Positions 51,361-60,862 of a DNA stretch of 64,000 bases are shown piece by piece (the stretch's first letter is position 1; each line of letters opens with the position of its first letter). Both the position numbers and the translations under genes were made by a program. Below the pieces are notes generated by a model. That model was not told where the DNA came from. It made no database searches and saw only the letters and a list, made by a program, of their open reading frames with translations. Origin of the DNA: an uncultured Bacilli bacterium (GTDB lineage Bacteria > Bacillota_I > Bacilli_A > RF39 > UBA660); contig CAKOUW010000005.1 of assembly GCA_934120715.1 (NCBI GenBank), positions 1-64,000 of the forward strand, written 5' to 3'.

Positions 51361-52311
51361 ATGAAACCAATTTTATATGTCGTTGTTCCATGTTACAATG
51401 AGGAAGCAGTTTTAGAAGAGACAACAAAACAGTTAAAACAAAAATTAACAAATTTAATTCAAAATAAGAAAATTTCCGAAAAAAGTAAAGTAATGTATGT
51501 AAATGATGGTTCTAAGGATAAAACATGGGAAATAATAAAGAAAATAAATCAAAAAGAAAAACTTTTTACCGGAATAGCACTATCTCGAAATAGAGGACAT
51601 CAAAATGCACTTTTAGGTGGATTAATGATTGCAAAAAATTATGCTGATATAGTAATTAGTATGGATGCTGATTTACAGGATGATATTAATGCTATTGATG
51701 AAATGATACAGAAATATAAAGAAGGTAATGATATTGTGTATGGAGTGCGAAGCACTAGGAAAAAGGATACATTCTTTAAGAGAACAACTGCAGAAGGATT
51801 TTATAAATTTATGAAGTTTTTAGGAGTTGACTGTGTTTATAATCATGCAGATTATCGCCTGACTTCTAAACGAATATTAGACGAATTAGAAAACTTTAAA
51901 GAGGTAAATCTATTTTTAAGAGGGGTGTTTCCACTAGTAGGATATAAATCGGACGTGGTCTACTATGAAAGAAACGAGAGATTTGCTGGTGAATCAAAAT
52001 ATCCACTGAAAAAAATGTTGAATTTTGCATGGGATGGAATAACTTCATTTAGTATTAAACCGTTAAGATTTATATGTGCAGTTGGCTTTATAATACTATT
52101 GGTAAGTATATTTATCATGATATATTCATTGATCAGAAAAATAACAGGAAATACAGTCGAAGGATGGAGCTTTCTTTCCATATCAGTATGGTTTATTGGT
52201 GGATTGCAGATGTTAAGTACAGGAATAATTGGTGAATACATAGGAAAAATGTACAGTGAGACAAAAGCTAGACCTAGATACATTATTTCAGAAAACCTAG
52301 AAGAACGATAA
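51361..52311 (+). CDS. GtrB/DPM1-like polyprenyl-phosphate glycosyltransferase
   Basis: 316 aa. A GT-A domain of family 2 (VVPCYNEEAVLEETTKQL, YVNDGSKDKTW, ALSRNRGHQNALLGGL, SMDADLQDD) is followed by the FAGESKYPLKKM segment and two C-terminal membrane helices (about 235-300). It makes polyprenyl-phosphate-sugar, the donor used outside the membrane by GT-C enzymes. In this locus it would feed the multi-helix proteins encoded further on. ATG 51361 has AAGAGGTG upstream, so the longer in-frame reading from 51295 is not used. Confidence 0.92.
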   Translation: MKPILYVVVPCYNEEAVLEETTKQLKQKLTNLIQNKKISEKSKVMYVNDGSKDKTWEIIKKINQKEKLFTGIALSRNRGHQNALLGGLMIAKNYADIVISMDADLQDDINAIDEMIQKYKEGNDIVYGVRSTRKKDTFFKRTTAEGFYKFMKFLGVDCVYNHADYRLTSKRILDELENFKEVNLFLRGVFPLVGYKSDVVYYERNERFAGESKYPLKKMLNFAWDGITSFSIKPLRFICAVGFIILLVSIFIMIYSLIRKITGNTVEGWSFLSISVWFIGGLQMLSTGIIGEYIGKMYSETKARPRYIISENLEER

Positions 52312-52397
52312 TCAGTATAGCTAAATGGAATTTCTGCAAAATAGTGTTAAAAAAACTTTATAACAGTATTTAGTGTAGCGTCATTTCTATTATCTAG

Positions 52398-52509
52398 CTT
52401 TGATTAGAGAAAAGGAGGTAATATTGGCAGCCAAAGTTTGTTTTTCAACCACAATACTTTAAATTGATAATTTTTTGATATAAAAGACTTCTATAGACTC
52501 TAATCAAAG
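52398..52509 (+). other. Unexplained leader-like element with 12-bp inverted repeat
   Basis: A gene-free stretch (52312-52717) contains a perfect inverted repeat, CTTTGATTAGAG (52398-52409) and CTCTAATCAAAG (52498-52509). Between the arms lies AAAGGAGG followed, 6 bases on, by TTG opening a 12-codon frame (MAAKVCFSTTIL). It could be a structured RNA or a remnant. The exporter promoter lies 160 bases further on. Confidence 0.4.
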
Positions 52510-52670
52510 GTTTGGAAGTTTTAAAAATTTTTATATAAGTTTAATTAAAATCTTCTACGAAAAGGCAAAAATATATCTGAAAAATATTCATATTAATAAT
52601 CACAAACTTTATATCACACTTAAACATGTTAAAATAAAAAAGAAAAGTTGTTTAAAACAATGAATATACA

Positions 52671-52679
52671 TGATATAAT
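52671..52679 (+). promoter_or_regulatory. Extended -10 promoter of the exporter genes
   Basis: TG-A-TATAAT, 38 bases before the exporter start; TTGTTT at 52648 is 20 bp away. Confidence 0.55.
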
Positions 52680-52717
52680 CTATAGGAAGACAAATATAAG
52701 CAAGGAGCAGTATTACG

Positions 52718-53530
52718 ATGATAACAATAAAAAATATTTTTTACAATTTTAAACATTATTGGTACTTAATGACCCAACTGATTATAAGGGATTTTAAAAG
52801 AAAATATAAAAGAAGCGTTTTAGGCGTTCTTTGGAGTCTATTATATCCGGTTTTAATGATGACAGTTATGGCTATTGTATTTTCACAAATGTTTAAGTTT
52901 AAGGTAGATGGAATAAATTATTTGGTTTATTTGATGACTGGTATTATTATGTGGCAATACTTTGCAGAGGCAAGTAATAGTGCTATGACTTCTGTTGTTG
53001 AAAACTTTGCATTAATAAGCAAGGTATACATTCCAAAATATATTTTTCCTTTTGCAAAATGCTTATTTGTAGGAATCAATTTTTTATTAACATTGATTCC
53101 ATGGATAGGTTTAATTATCTTGACTCAATTTGGACTTGGCAATTATCCAGCTAATATAAATATCTATTATCTGATATTACCATACATATTCACATGTCTG
53201 TTTATATTCACGATAGGTATGGGTCTTATATTATCATGTGTATCAGTATTTTTAAGAGATGTATTTTATATATATGGTATTGTCTTAACAATTTGGAATT
53301 ATTTTACACCGGTGTTTTATAGCATTGAAATTCTGCCATCATCACTACAAAAATTATTTGTGATTAATCCTCTATATCAATATATTAGTGCCGCAAGAGA
53401 TATAGTTCTATATGGAAATTGTCCAAGCATAACTAGATTATTATTACTTGGAACAATATCCATAATTACTTTAGGAATTGGATCATTAATATTCAAAAAG
53501 AATCAAGATAAGTTTATATATTACATTTAG
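52718..53530 (+). CDS. ABC-2 type polysaccharide/teichoic acid export permease (Wzm/TagG-like)
   Basis: 270 aa with six membrane helices and the family pattern: DFKRKYKRSVLGVLWSLLYPVLMM near the N-terminus, LMTGIIMWQYFAEASNSAM, VFLRDVFYIYGIVLTIWNYFTPVFY and NPLYQYISAARDIVLYG near the C-terminus. It forms the channel that moves a lipid-linked glycan to the outer face. It pairs with the ATPase gene 10 bases downstream. The ribosome site AGGAGC is weak but well spaced. Confidence 0.93.
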   Translation: MITIKNIFYNFKHYWYLMTQLIIRDFKRKYKRSVLGVLWSLLYPVLMMTVMAIVFSQMFKFKVDGINYLVYLMTGIIMWQYFAEASNSAMTSVVENFALISKVYIPKYIFPFAKCLFVGINFLLTLIPWIGLIILTQFGLGNYPANINIYYLILPYIFTCLFIFTIGMGLILSCVSVFLRDVFYIYGIVLTIWNYFTPVFYSIEILPSSLQKLFVINPLYQYISAARDIVLYGNCPSITRLLLLGTISIITLGIGSLIFKKNQDKFIYYI

Positions 53531-53540
53531 GAGGTTTAAA

Positions 53541-54305
53541 ATGATCAATATAAAGAATGTAGGTATGAAGTTCAATTTGGGTATTGAAAAAAGCTTTTCT
53601 TTGAAACAAGGCTTTGTGAATTTATTTGATCCCAGAATTAGAAAAAAAAGGAAAAAAGAAAAAGAAAAAAGTACGTTTTGGGCACTAAAAGATGTAACAT
53701 TTAACATAGATAAGGGAGAAGTAGTCGGATTAATAGGAAGCAATGGAGCAGGTAAATCAACTCTTCTAAAAGTTGTTAGTGGTGTTATGAAACCAACAAT
53801 TGGCAAAGTGGAAGTAAATGGCCTTATTTCTCCTATGATTGAATTAGGTGCAGGCTTTGATGATGAATTAACGGCTAGAGAAAATATATTTTTAAATGGT
53901 TCTATTTTAGGATACCAAAAAGACTTTTTAGAAAAAAAGTTTGATGAAATAGTTGAATTCTCTGAGTTAAAAGACTTTTTGGATGTTCCAGTTAAAAATT
54001 TTTCCTCTGGTATGGTTGCCAAATTAGCTTTTTCTATTGCCACAATAGTTGATCCAGAAATTCTTATTGTCGATGAGATATTATCCGTTGGAGATATTAA
54101 ATTCCAAGAAAAAAGTCGAAAGAAAATGATGGAATTAATCAAGGGTGGCACCACAGTGTTATATGTTTCACATTCACTAGATTCAATAAAAGAATTATGC
54201 ACTAAAGTGGTTTGGTTAGAACATGGCCAAATAGTTGACATAGGTGAACCAGAAAAAATATGTAACGCATATTATAAAAAGCAATTGGGGAAAGATTATC
54301 AGTAA
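53541..54305 (+). CDS. ABC export ATPase (Wzt/TagH-like)
   Basis: 254 aa. An N-terminal basic insert typical of this class (NLFDPRIRKKRKKEKEKST) is followed by Walker A GSNGAGKST, the Q-loop region LISPMIELGAGFDDELTARENIFLNG, signature FSSGMVAKL, Walker B EILIVDEI and switch His in VSHS. There is no C-terminal glycan-binding extension, so export does not depend on a carried sugar cap, as in TagH without its tail. Drives the preceding permease. Confidence 0.93.
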   Translation: MINIKNVGMKFNLGIEKSFSLKQGFVNLFDPRIRKKRKKEKEKSTFWALKDVTFNIDKGEVVGLIGSNGAGKSTLLKVVSGVMKPTIGKVEVNGLISPMIELGAGFDDELTARENIFLNGSILGYQKDFLEKKFDEIVEFSELKDFLDVPVKNFSSGMVAKLAFSIATIVDPEILIVDEILSVGDIKFQEKSRKKMMELIKGGTTVLYVSHSLDSIKELCTKVVWLEHGQIVDIGEPEKICNAYYKKQLGKDYQ

Positions 54306-54316
54306 AAATCAAAAAT

Positions 54317-54340
54317 AGTACTCAACCAGAGTACTTTTTA
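54317..54340 (+). terminator. Rho-independent terminator
   Basis: AGTACTC / GAGTACT stem with a 5-base loop and T run, closing the exporter unit. Confidence 0.85.
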
Positions 54341-54364
54341 TATAAGCATGAGTATGAATGCAGG

Positions 54365-54393
54365 TTGTAAAAGGGGTATACATTTGTTATAAT
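54365..54393 (+). promoter_or_regulatory. Promoter of the second transferase operon
   Basis: TTGTAA, 17-bp spacer, TATAAT with extended TGT. Confidence 0.8.
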
Positions 54394-54428
54394 TATTGTA
54401 ACTATACAAAGAAAATGGGAGGTATAAT

Positions 54429-56231
54429 TTGAAAAAATATATACATTACTGTTGGTTCGGTGGAAAGCCACTACCAAAGCTAGCACAAAAGTGCATAGAA
54501 AGCTGGAAGAAATATTTGCCAGATTTTGAAATTATAAGATGGGATGAACAAAACGTTGATCTAAATGAGTGCCCCTTTATTAAAGAAGCTTATGCAAAAA
54601 AAGCTTGGGCCTTCGTTGCTGATTATACTAGAACAAAGGCATTATATGAAATGGGGGGAATCTACTTTGATACCGATATGGAAGTGACAAAGGATGTAAC
54701 GGATATTCTTAAAAAAGGCTCATTTCTAGGAGTGGAAGATACAGGAAAAGTAAATTCTGCGGTATGGTATGAGGAAAAAGAACATGGCTATTTAAGTAGC
54801 AAGTTACTAAAACAGTATCGTGAATTCAAAGGGTTTAATAATGAAACTAAAGGTGAAGTAGCAATACCAAAGCTAATAACAGCAATATTAAATGAAAACA
54901 ATTTTGATCCAAACAGTAAAAAAATACAAAAGCTTCCTCACGATATTTATATATACCCACGTGATTATTTTTATCCATATTCATATAATTGGGAGAATAA
55001 TGTTTTTACAGATAACACATGTATGATCCATTATTTTGATGCTTCATGGATCCCATTAAAAGATAAAATAGAAATAAATTTAGTAAGAAAAATTGGAAGA
55101 AAAAGGACTATAAAGATATTAAATACATATCGCATAGGAAAGGATATTATAAGGAAGTGTGCAAAAAAAATTCTATTTCCAGTGGTAATCTATCGAGATC
55201 ATAAAAGAAAAATGGCAAAAATAGATGAAAATTATTTGGCAAGAGTTAAAAATACAATAAATGAAATTAATAAAAATAAAAACAAAGAATATATAGCATT
55301 TTATAATGGTGAATGGCTAGGAGTAACAAGCTCATGCAAAGAATTATTCAAAAATACAATTGATTGCGGAGAACTATTAAGAAAAAAGGATATTAAACAA
55401 ATAGCAAATGCAATTTTAAATAATAATATTCACCAGGTAATATTTAACGCAATGTCAATGACTGATATGGATATAGCAGTTAATATAAAAAAGAAAAATC
55501 CAAAAATTAAAATAAAATCATTTTGGCATGGAAGCCATTCCCAAGTTTTAGATCACAGTGGCTGGGAGAGAAATGTCAGGATAATAAGACTACATAAATC
55601 AGGTATAATTGATGTCATGGCAACTTGTAAGAAGAGCCTACTAAATTTTTATAAAAACGAAGGGTACAGATCATTGTTTATTACAAATAAAGTTACATCT
55701 AATATAAAGGCAGAAAAACAAAACACAGATGGAATAAAAATAGGATTGTATGCTGCCAAATGTGATGATTGGAGAAAAAATATGTATTCTCAGATGGCCG
55801 CTGTGTCATTAATACCTAATGCCATATTAGATATGGTACCACTAAATGAAAATGCCAAATCATTTGCAAAGGTATTAGGGATGAAAATAGACGGAATAGA
55901 AAAGTCATTATCAAGAGATGAATTGCTAAAAAGAATGTCAAAAAACAACTTAAACTTATATGTAACTTACTCAGAGTGTGCCCCAATGCTTCCGCTTGAA
56001 AGTTTTGAAATGAATGTTCCATGCTTAACAGGTAATAATCACCATTACTTTGAAGATACTCCATTAGCAAAATATCTAATCGTAGATAATGAGGAAGACC
56101 CTGAAGCTATAAAGGAAAAAATAGAAGAATGCTTAAAAAATAAAGAAACAGTATTGAATGAATATAAAATATTCAAAGAGAAAAATTTGCAAGAGGCAGA
56201 AAAAGAAATAAAAGCCTTCTTAGATATGTAG
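54429..56231 (+). CDS. Fusion: GT32-type sugar transferase plus GT-B-like domain
   Basis: 600 aa with a TTG start behind GGGAGGTA. The N-terminal domain (about 1-215) is a DXD glycosyltransferase of the OCH1/capsule group (IHYCWFGGKPLPKLAQKCIESWKKYLPDFEIIRWDE, WAFVADYTRTKALYEMGGIYFDTDME). The second half (about 280-600) looks like a GT-B fold: YNGEWLGVTSSC, SFWHGSHSQV, and a nucleotide-sugar-type lobe TYSECAPMLPLESFEMNVPCLTG. This second half is related to the N-terminal half of the next protein. Likely adds two sugars to the growing glycan; specificity unknown. Confidence 0.83.
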   Translation: MKKYIHYCWFGGKPLPKLAQKCIESWKKYLPDFEIIRWDEQNVDLNECPFIKEAYAKKAWAFVADYTRTKALYEMGGIYFDTDMEVTKDVTDILKKGSFLGVEDTGKVNSAVWYEEKEHGYLSSKLLKQYREFKGFNNETKGEVAIPKLITAILNENNFDPNSKKIQKLPHDIYIYPRDYFYPYSYNWENNVFTDNTCMIHYFDASWIPLKDKIEINLVRKIGRKRTIKILNTYRIGKDIIRKCAKKILFPVVIYRDHKRKMAKIDENYLARVKNTINEINKNKNKEYIAFYNGEWLGVTSSCKELFKNTIDCGELLRKKDIKQIANAILNNNIHQVIFNAMSMTDMDIAVNIKKKNPKIKIKSFWHGSHSQVLDHSGWERNVRIIRLHKSGIIDVMATCKKSLLNFYKNEGYRSLFITNKVTSNIKAEKQNTDGIKIGLYAAKCDDWRKNMYSQMAAVSLIPNAILDMVPLNENAKSFAKVLGMKIDGIEKSLSRDELLKRMSKNNLNLYVTYSECAPMLPLESFEMNVPCLTGNNHHYFEDTPLAKYLIVDNEEDPEAIKEKIEECLKNKETVLNEYKIFKEKNLQEAEKEIKAFLDM

Positions 56232-56241
56232 GAGGATAAGT

Positions 56242-58248
56242 ATGATTGAGAAGAGTTTAGATATAATATACAATAAAAAATACTTAATTATTATACCTGA
56301 TAGTGAAAAATATTTATTTGAAGATTTTGAATATACTCTACAAAATGCAATTTTAATGAAAAATAATATTGATGATATTAATTTTTTCATTAAATTTATT
56401 AATCAGAATAACATCCCAAGAATTGTATTTGTAGACTATCAAGGAGAGTATGAAGAAGTAATAAACAGTTTAAAAACATCATATGAAATAGATTTTATAT
56501 TTACAAAAGCACTAGGAGCATTATCAGAACAGCATATTTACTATATGTTTGATAGTATATATAGACTTTATAAAGATAAAGTTATAACAAAATTAGCATT
56601 TCTTGATAGGGGCTTTTACGAGTCACTAAAATTAAAAAACAAAAACATATTCTATCTTAAATTAGATACCCCTATATCATCTAAGACAAATTATAATGTA
56701 GCAGAAAAGTCAATAGGAGTAATAGGCGACCAAAATAATGCCAAGCATAGCTTTTATAATTGCTTAAGTGCTATAAAACTAACAAAAAAGTATAAAGCTA
56801 AGATATGTAAACCTAATCATGTTACAAAAGAGTTTATCAAAACATTTTCAATTGAATGTGATATAGTTAATAATAGAGAAAAACTTTTAGAAGAAAATGC
56901 CGTAAATTTATACATTAATTTTACAGATAACAATAATTTAGAATTTATAAAAAGTATGGATAAGGGTATTCCATGCATTTTAGGAAATAATGAAATAATA
57001 GATAAAAATAGTAAATTGAGTGATTACCTAGTTGTGAAAAGTGATGATAATATAGATGAAATTGCAGCCAAAATTAATCAAATACCTCAGATAAGAGGTG
57101 ACATACTAAAAGAATATAAGAGCTTTAGAGAAGAATATAGCAAGAGTGTTAAAAAATTAAAAAATATTTTTTTAGAAAATGAAAATTTTGAATTACCTAA
57201 ATTAGAATATGAAAAACTGATAACAATTGTAGTACCTGTATACAACGTAGAAAAATATTTGGCACATACACTTGATTCTATAATCACAGCTGCGCCAGAA
57301 GATTCAGAAATATTAATTATAAATGATGGATCAAAAGATAATAGTGAAGATGTAATCTTAGAATATAAAAATAATTACCCTCAATTAATAAGATATATAA
57401 AACAACAGAATCACGGTTTGGGTAATGTAAGAAATGTAGCCTTAAAAGAGGCAAAAGGAAAATATATAGCCTCAATTGACTCAGATGATACAATCAATTC
57501 TTCATTTTTTGATGAAGCTATGCCATACTTGGAAAATGACATAGATATTGTTATGTATGATTGGTTAACAATTAATGAAGATGGAAGATTTACAACACCA
57601 GCACTAGATGGAGTATTTAGAAATTTAAATCGTTATGAGGGATTACTTTACACTACAATAATGCCATCTACGTGTAATAAAATAGTGAAAAAGTCTCTAT
57701 ATGAAAAACTTAATATAAAATTTGTGGAGGATAAATTTGAGGATTTAAGCACTAATCCATTTATCATGCTTGCAGCAAGAACAATAAAATACATTAATAA
57801 ACCATACTATGAATATTACATCAGAAAAGGCTCTATAATGAGAAGCAAGCCGGGACTAAGTATGATTAATATTATTAAAGAGGTAAATAATCGCCTTAAG
57901 AAATATAATGATTATTTAAATATAGATATAGAGCTATTTAAATATTATACATTTTCATGGCGTATAGAGGAATACATTTTTAATCAACTATATACAATAG
58001 ATGTTGAAGAAATAGAAAGTTATTTAAATTATGTAAATGATAACATCAATGACATTATAAATGAAATCATTACCAGCAAAGAGTATATTAATATGTTAGA
58101 AAACTTAAAAAATCAAAAATTAAAAGAATATATAATAAAAAGAAATAAAAGTTTCATGGACGGAAATATTTCAAAATTTATTAAAAATGTTAGAAAAGAA
58201 AATAAGTATTATAAACTAACTCCACCAATAATTTATTATGGAGATTAA
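56242..58248 (+). CDS. Fusion: degenerate GT-B-like domain plus GT2 glycosyltransferase
   Basis: 668 aa. Residues about 1-310 resemble the GT-B half of the preceding protein, down to the ending (KGIPCILGNNEIIDKNSKLSDYLVVKSDDNIDEI... against NVPCLTGNNHHYFEDTPLAKYLIVDNEEDPEAI), but the acidic nucleotide-sugar residues are missing. Residues about 325-450 are an intact family 2 domain (TIVVPVYNVEKYLAHTLDSI, IINDGSKDNSE, ASIDSDDTIN), followed by a helical tail with the FEDLSTNPFI acidic segment. The first half may bind acceptor rather than catalyse. 10 bases after the previous gene with an AGGAGG site. Confidence 0.82.
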   Translation: MIEKSLDIIYNKKYLIIIPDSEKYLFEDFEYTLQNAILMKNNIDDINFFIKFINQNNIPRIVFVDYQGEYEEVINSLKTSYEIDFIFTKALGALSEQHIYYMFDSIYRLYKDKVITKLAFLDRGFYESLKLKNKNIFYLKLDTPISSKTNYNVAEKSIGVIGDQNNAKHSFYNCLSAIKLTKKYKAKICKPNHVTKEFIKTFSIECDIVNNREKLLEENAVNLYINFTDNNNLEFIKSMDKGIPCILGNNEIIDKNSKLSDYLVVKSDDNIDEIAAKINQIPQIRGDILKEYKSFREEYSKSVKKLKNIFLENENFELPKLEYEKLITIVVPVYNVEKYLAHTLDSIITAAPEDSEILIINDGSKDNSEDVILEYKNNYPQLIRYIKQQNHGLGNVRNVALKEAKGKYIASIDSDDTINSSFFDEAMPYLENDIDIVMYDWLTINEDGRFTTPALDGVFRNLNRYEGLLYTTIMPSTCNKIVKKSLYEKLNIKFVEDKFEDLSTNPFIMLAARTIKYINKPYYEYYIRKGSIMRSKPGLSMINIIKEVNNRLKKYNDYLNIDIELFKYYTFSWRIEEYIFNQLYTIDVEEIESYLNYVNDNINDIINEIITSKEYINMLENLKNQKLKEYIIKRNKSFMDGNISKFIKNVRKENKYYKLTPPIIYYGD

Positions 58249-58249
58249 A

Positions 58250-58404
58250 ATGTCTAAAGAAAAATTATTGTGTATTGCACTAGAAAAAGATGATAAAATG
58301 GCAGATATATCAAAAAATATTAAAATGAGCAAGTACTGAGATTTTAAATTCAAAGCTAAAAAGTGCAAAACTTTATGATAAATGTATAGAGGAGAATGAA
58401 AACG
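58250..58404 (+). pseudogene. Short frameshifted remnant between transferase and GT-C genes
   Basis: ATG 58250 opens 29 codons (MSKEKLLCIALEKDDKMADI...) and stops at 58337-58339. A second frame from about 58332 continues in the same style (STEILNSKLKSAKLYDKCIE...) and runs into the next gene. Reading across with a one-base shift gives one helical peptide, so this looks like the relic of a longer gene. Confidence 0.4.
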
Positions 58405-60147
58405 ATGATATCAAAAATCCCAAAAAAACAATATATAGTGTCGACAGTATTAGCATTAATAACTTATGTAGCTTTATGTGGCCAAAAGGTATTACCATTA
58501 AATAATTTTCTTGCTTTTCTACTAATAATACCATTAATTAAAGCATATCTAAAAACTGATTTTACAAAAATAAAAAGGGGAATATTAGTTTTCTCGCTTA
58601 TTATATCTTTCATTCTAGTGTTCGGTAGAATACTATATAACTTTAGGTATTCAAATACTTATAGTTCATTTAAAGAGTTATTTAGACTTAAATCATTACT
58701 ATACATAATAGGTAATTTTTCTTTTATCTATTCAATACTTGATCAAATTATCCCAAAACTAATAGGCATAAAAATAAAAAATGAAATTTCAATAAAAAAG
58801 CATCCATTTTTAATACCATTCATAGTAATACTATCTTGCTATATATTATATTTTATAATTTATTATCCAGGGATTTTATCTAATGATTCATTATTAGAAC
58901 TCAACATGATTTTAGGAAATGAAACAATAACAGATCATCATACAATAATTCATTTTTTATTTATGAAAATACCATATGAACTTGGCTATTATATAACACG
59001 TAGTAAAAATATTGCAGTTTCATTCATATCAATAACACAAATGATAGTAGTTTCATCAATCTATGCAAGTATGGTAAATTTCATTAACAAAAGAAATGCA
59101 CCAAAGTTTTTGGTATATATTAGTATAATATATTTTGCTCTGATACCAATGCATGGTTTCTATAGTATTACCATGTGGAAAGATATAATATTTAGTGCTT
59201 TATGTCTGTTATTGACAACGGAGTTATACAAACTTGTTGAAAAAAAGCAAATAACAATAAAAAATTCATATAGTTTTATTATAGTATCTCTTTTAACTGT
59301 ATTTTTTAGAAATAATGCTATTTATATGTACTATATATTAGCCATAACTAGTCTCTATGTATTTAGGAAGCAATTAAAAACAATAGTTTTAATGCTATTA
59401 ATAGTTTTTGGTACATATTATATTGTAAAAGGACCAGTATACAAGTATTTTAAAATAAAAACATCATCATCAGCAGAATACATCGCAATTCCACTACAAC
59501 AAATAGGAAGAATGGCATATAAGAATGTTACATTTACTCAAAGCGAAAAAGAAATGATTAATAAATTAATACCTATTGATGAATTAAAAAATTCATATAA
59601 TCCAGAGATTGTAGATAGTATAAAATTTAATAAAAAGTATAATGTTAGTGTATTTGACAATAATAAACTAGAGTACCTTAAACTCTGGGCTAATTTGTGT
59701 ATAAAGCATCCGGCAATAGCAATAGAATCATATTTAACAAGTACATTAGGGTATTGGTATCCAAACGTTGAATATTGGACAAGTCTCAATCAGATAGATA
59801 AAAATGACATAGGCGTATATCAGATAACATTCATTCCAAGTAGTATAAAGGAAAAAGTGACGAGATTAGCTAGTAGGGAAGTTCCATTAATAGGAAATAC
59901 ATGGTGTATAGCTGCATGCTTCTATATAATAATAATATCATCCTATATAACTGTAAAAAGGAATAGAAAAAGATATTTATATTTATTTGTACCAGTTTTT
60001 GGAATATGGTTAACTATGATGGTAGCGACTCCCGTATTTGCTGAATTTAGATATGTATATAGTGCATTTACATGTCTACCATTTTTAATTTCAGTTCCAT
60101 ATTTAACAAATAATCCAAAAAAAATGATTAAGAATTCCACTTTATAA
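58405..60147 (+). CDS. Polytopic membrane glycosyltransferase-like protein (DUF6020 type)
   Basis: 580 aa with about twelve to thirteen transmembrane helices. After a cluster of four helices comes an outer-face loop with acidic residues (YYPGILSNDSLLELNMILGNETITDHHTIIHFLFMKIP), the usual place of GT-C catalytic residues, then further helices including ALIPMHGFYSITMWKDIIFS, and a late extracellular loop (about 360-480). This matches the DUF6020 group of GT-C-like proteins. It probably uses a polyprenyl-phosphate sugar, such as that made by the GtrB-like enzyme, to decorate a glycan outside the cell. ATG 58405 is better spaced from AGAGGAG than ATG 58396. Confidence 0.75.
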   Translation: MISKIPKKQYIVSTVLALITYVALCGQKVLPLNNFLAFLLIIPLIKAYLKTDFTKIKRGILVFSLIISFILVFGRILYNFRYSNTYSSFKELFRLKSLLYIIGNFSFIYSILDQIIPKLIGIKIKNEISIKKHPFLIPFIVILSCYILYFIIYYPGILSNDSLLELNMILGNETITDHHTIIHFLFMKIPYELGYYITRSKNIAVSFISITQMIVVSSIYASMVNFINKRNAPKFLVYISIIYFALIPMHGFYSITMWKDIIFSALCLLLTTELYKLVEKKQITIKNSYSFIIVSLLTVFFRNNAIYMYYILAITSLYVFRKQLKTIVLMLLIVFGTYYIVKGPVYKYFKIKTSSSAEYIAIPLQQIGRMAYKNVTFTQSEKEMINKLIPIDELKNSYNPEIVDSIKFNKKYNVSVFDNNKLEYLKLWANLCIKHPAIAIESYLTSTLGYWYPNVEYWTSLNQIDKNDIGVYQITFIPSSIKEKVTRLASREVPLIGNTWCIAACFYIIIISSYITVKRNRKRYLYLFVPVFGIWLTMMVATPVFAEFRYVYSAFTCLPFLISVPYLTNNPKKMIKNSTL

Positions 60148-60294
60148 AGCAATGGCTTAATCATTAATTAATTTAGGAACAAATAATACAATTAATCTTG
60201 TAGACAACTTAATAATTAATTTCATAGGGAAGGTATTAAAGATAGTTTGGCTATATTTATATATCTTCTTTTTTTAACTAAATTGTGATCTAAT
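60148..60294. other. Convergent intergenic spacer
   Basis: 147 AT-rich bases between convergent genes. A T-rich run at 60268-60276 may be part of a weak terminator; I see no clear stem. Confidence 0.3.
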
Positions 60295-60852
60295 CTATTT
60301 ATACTTTTTAATTTTATTACCCTTAACAATATATGCTTTCTTAGATATCTCCATCAATGGCATATCACTTAAACTATCACTATATACTTCATTAACAATA
60401 ATTTTTGGATATTTTTCTTTTAAATACTTAACCTTATTGTTACCTTTGCAATTATCTTTTCTAAATTTACCGGTATGTATATCAACATCACTAGCAATTA
60501 CATCTTTTGTTTTTAAATAAGAAGCAAATGGTTCAACTAAAAAATTAGGGGAAGCAGAGATAATTATGTCTTTAGAGTGGCTTTTTGATAAATAAAAGCT
60601 TTTGATTTTGTATTTATGTTCATTAAAAAATTTATTAACTATCTCTTCTGGATTATCTATCTTTTTTAAAAACGAGAAAAAGGCTTCTTTTACCTCGTTT
60701 TTATTTTTTTGCTTAATGAAATACAAGAAATAATAAAAAAGCACTTTAAAAGAATGAAAAATTAAACATTTATTATTTTTTACACAAAATTTATAAAAAT
60801 CTATAGAACTATCGCCATCATATATTGTTTTATCAAAGTCATATATATTCAT
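60295..60852 (-). CDS. HAD-IB family phosphatase of the polyprenyl-phospho-ribose module
   Basis: 185 aa. HAD motif 1 is NIYDFDKTIYDGDSS (Asp at residues 5 and 7), motif 2 is IISASP, the Lys is near CKGNNKVKYL, and motif 4 is YSDSLSDMPLM. A helical cap (about 18-95) suits the IB subclass. It is encoded with a UbiA-type phosphoribosyltransferase two genes upstream in the same operon. In that context the likely job is removal of the 5-phosphate from polyprenyl-phospho-5-phosphoribose. ATG 60852 has TAGGAGTGA before it; the longer in-frame reading upstream of it is not used. Confidence 0.82.
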   Translation of the reverse strand: MNIYDFDKTIYDGDSSIDFYKFCVKNNKCLIFHSFKVLFYYFLYFIKQKNKNEVKEAFFSFLKKIDNPEEIVNKFFNEHKYKIKSFYLSKSHSKDIIISASPNFLVEPFASYLKTKDVIASDVDIHTGKFRKDNCKGNNKVKYLKEKYPKIIVNEVYSDSLSDMPLMEISKKAYIVKGNKIKKYK

Positions 60853-60862
60853 AAAATCACTC

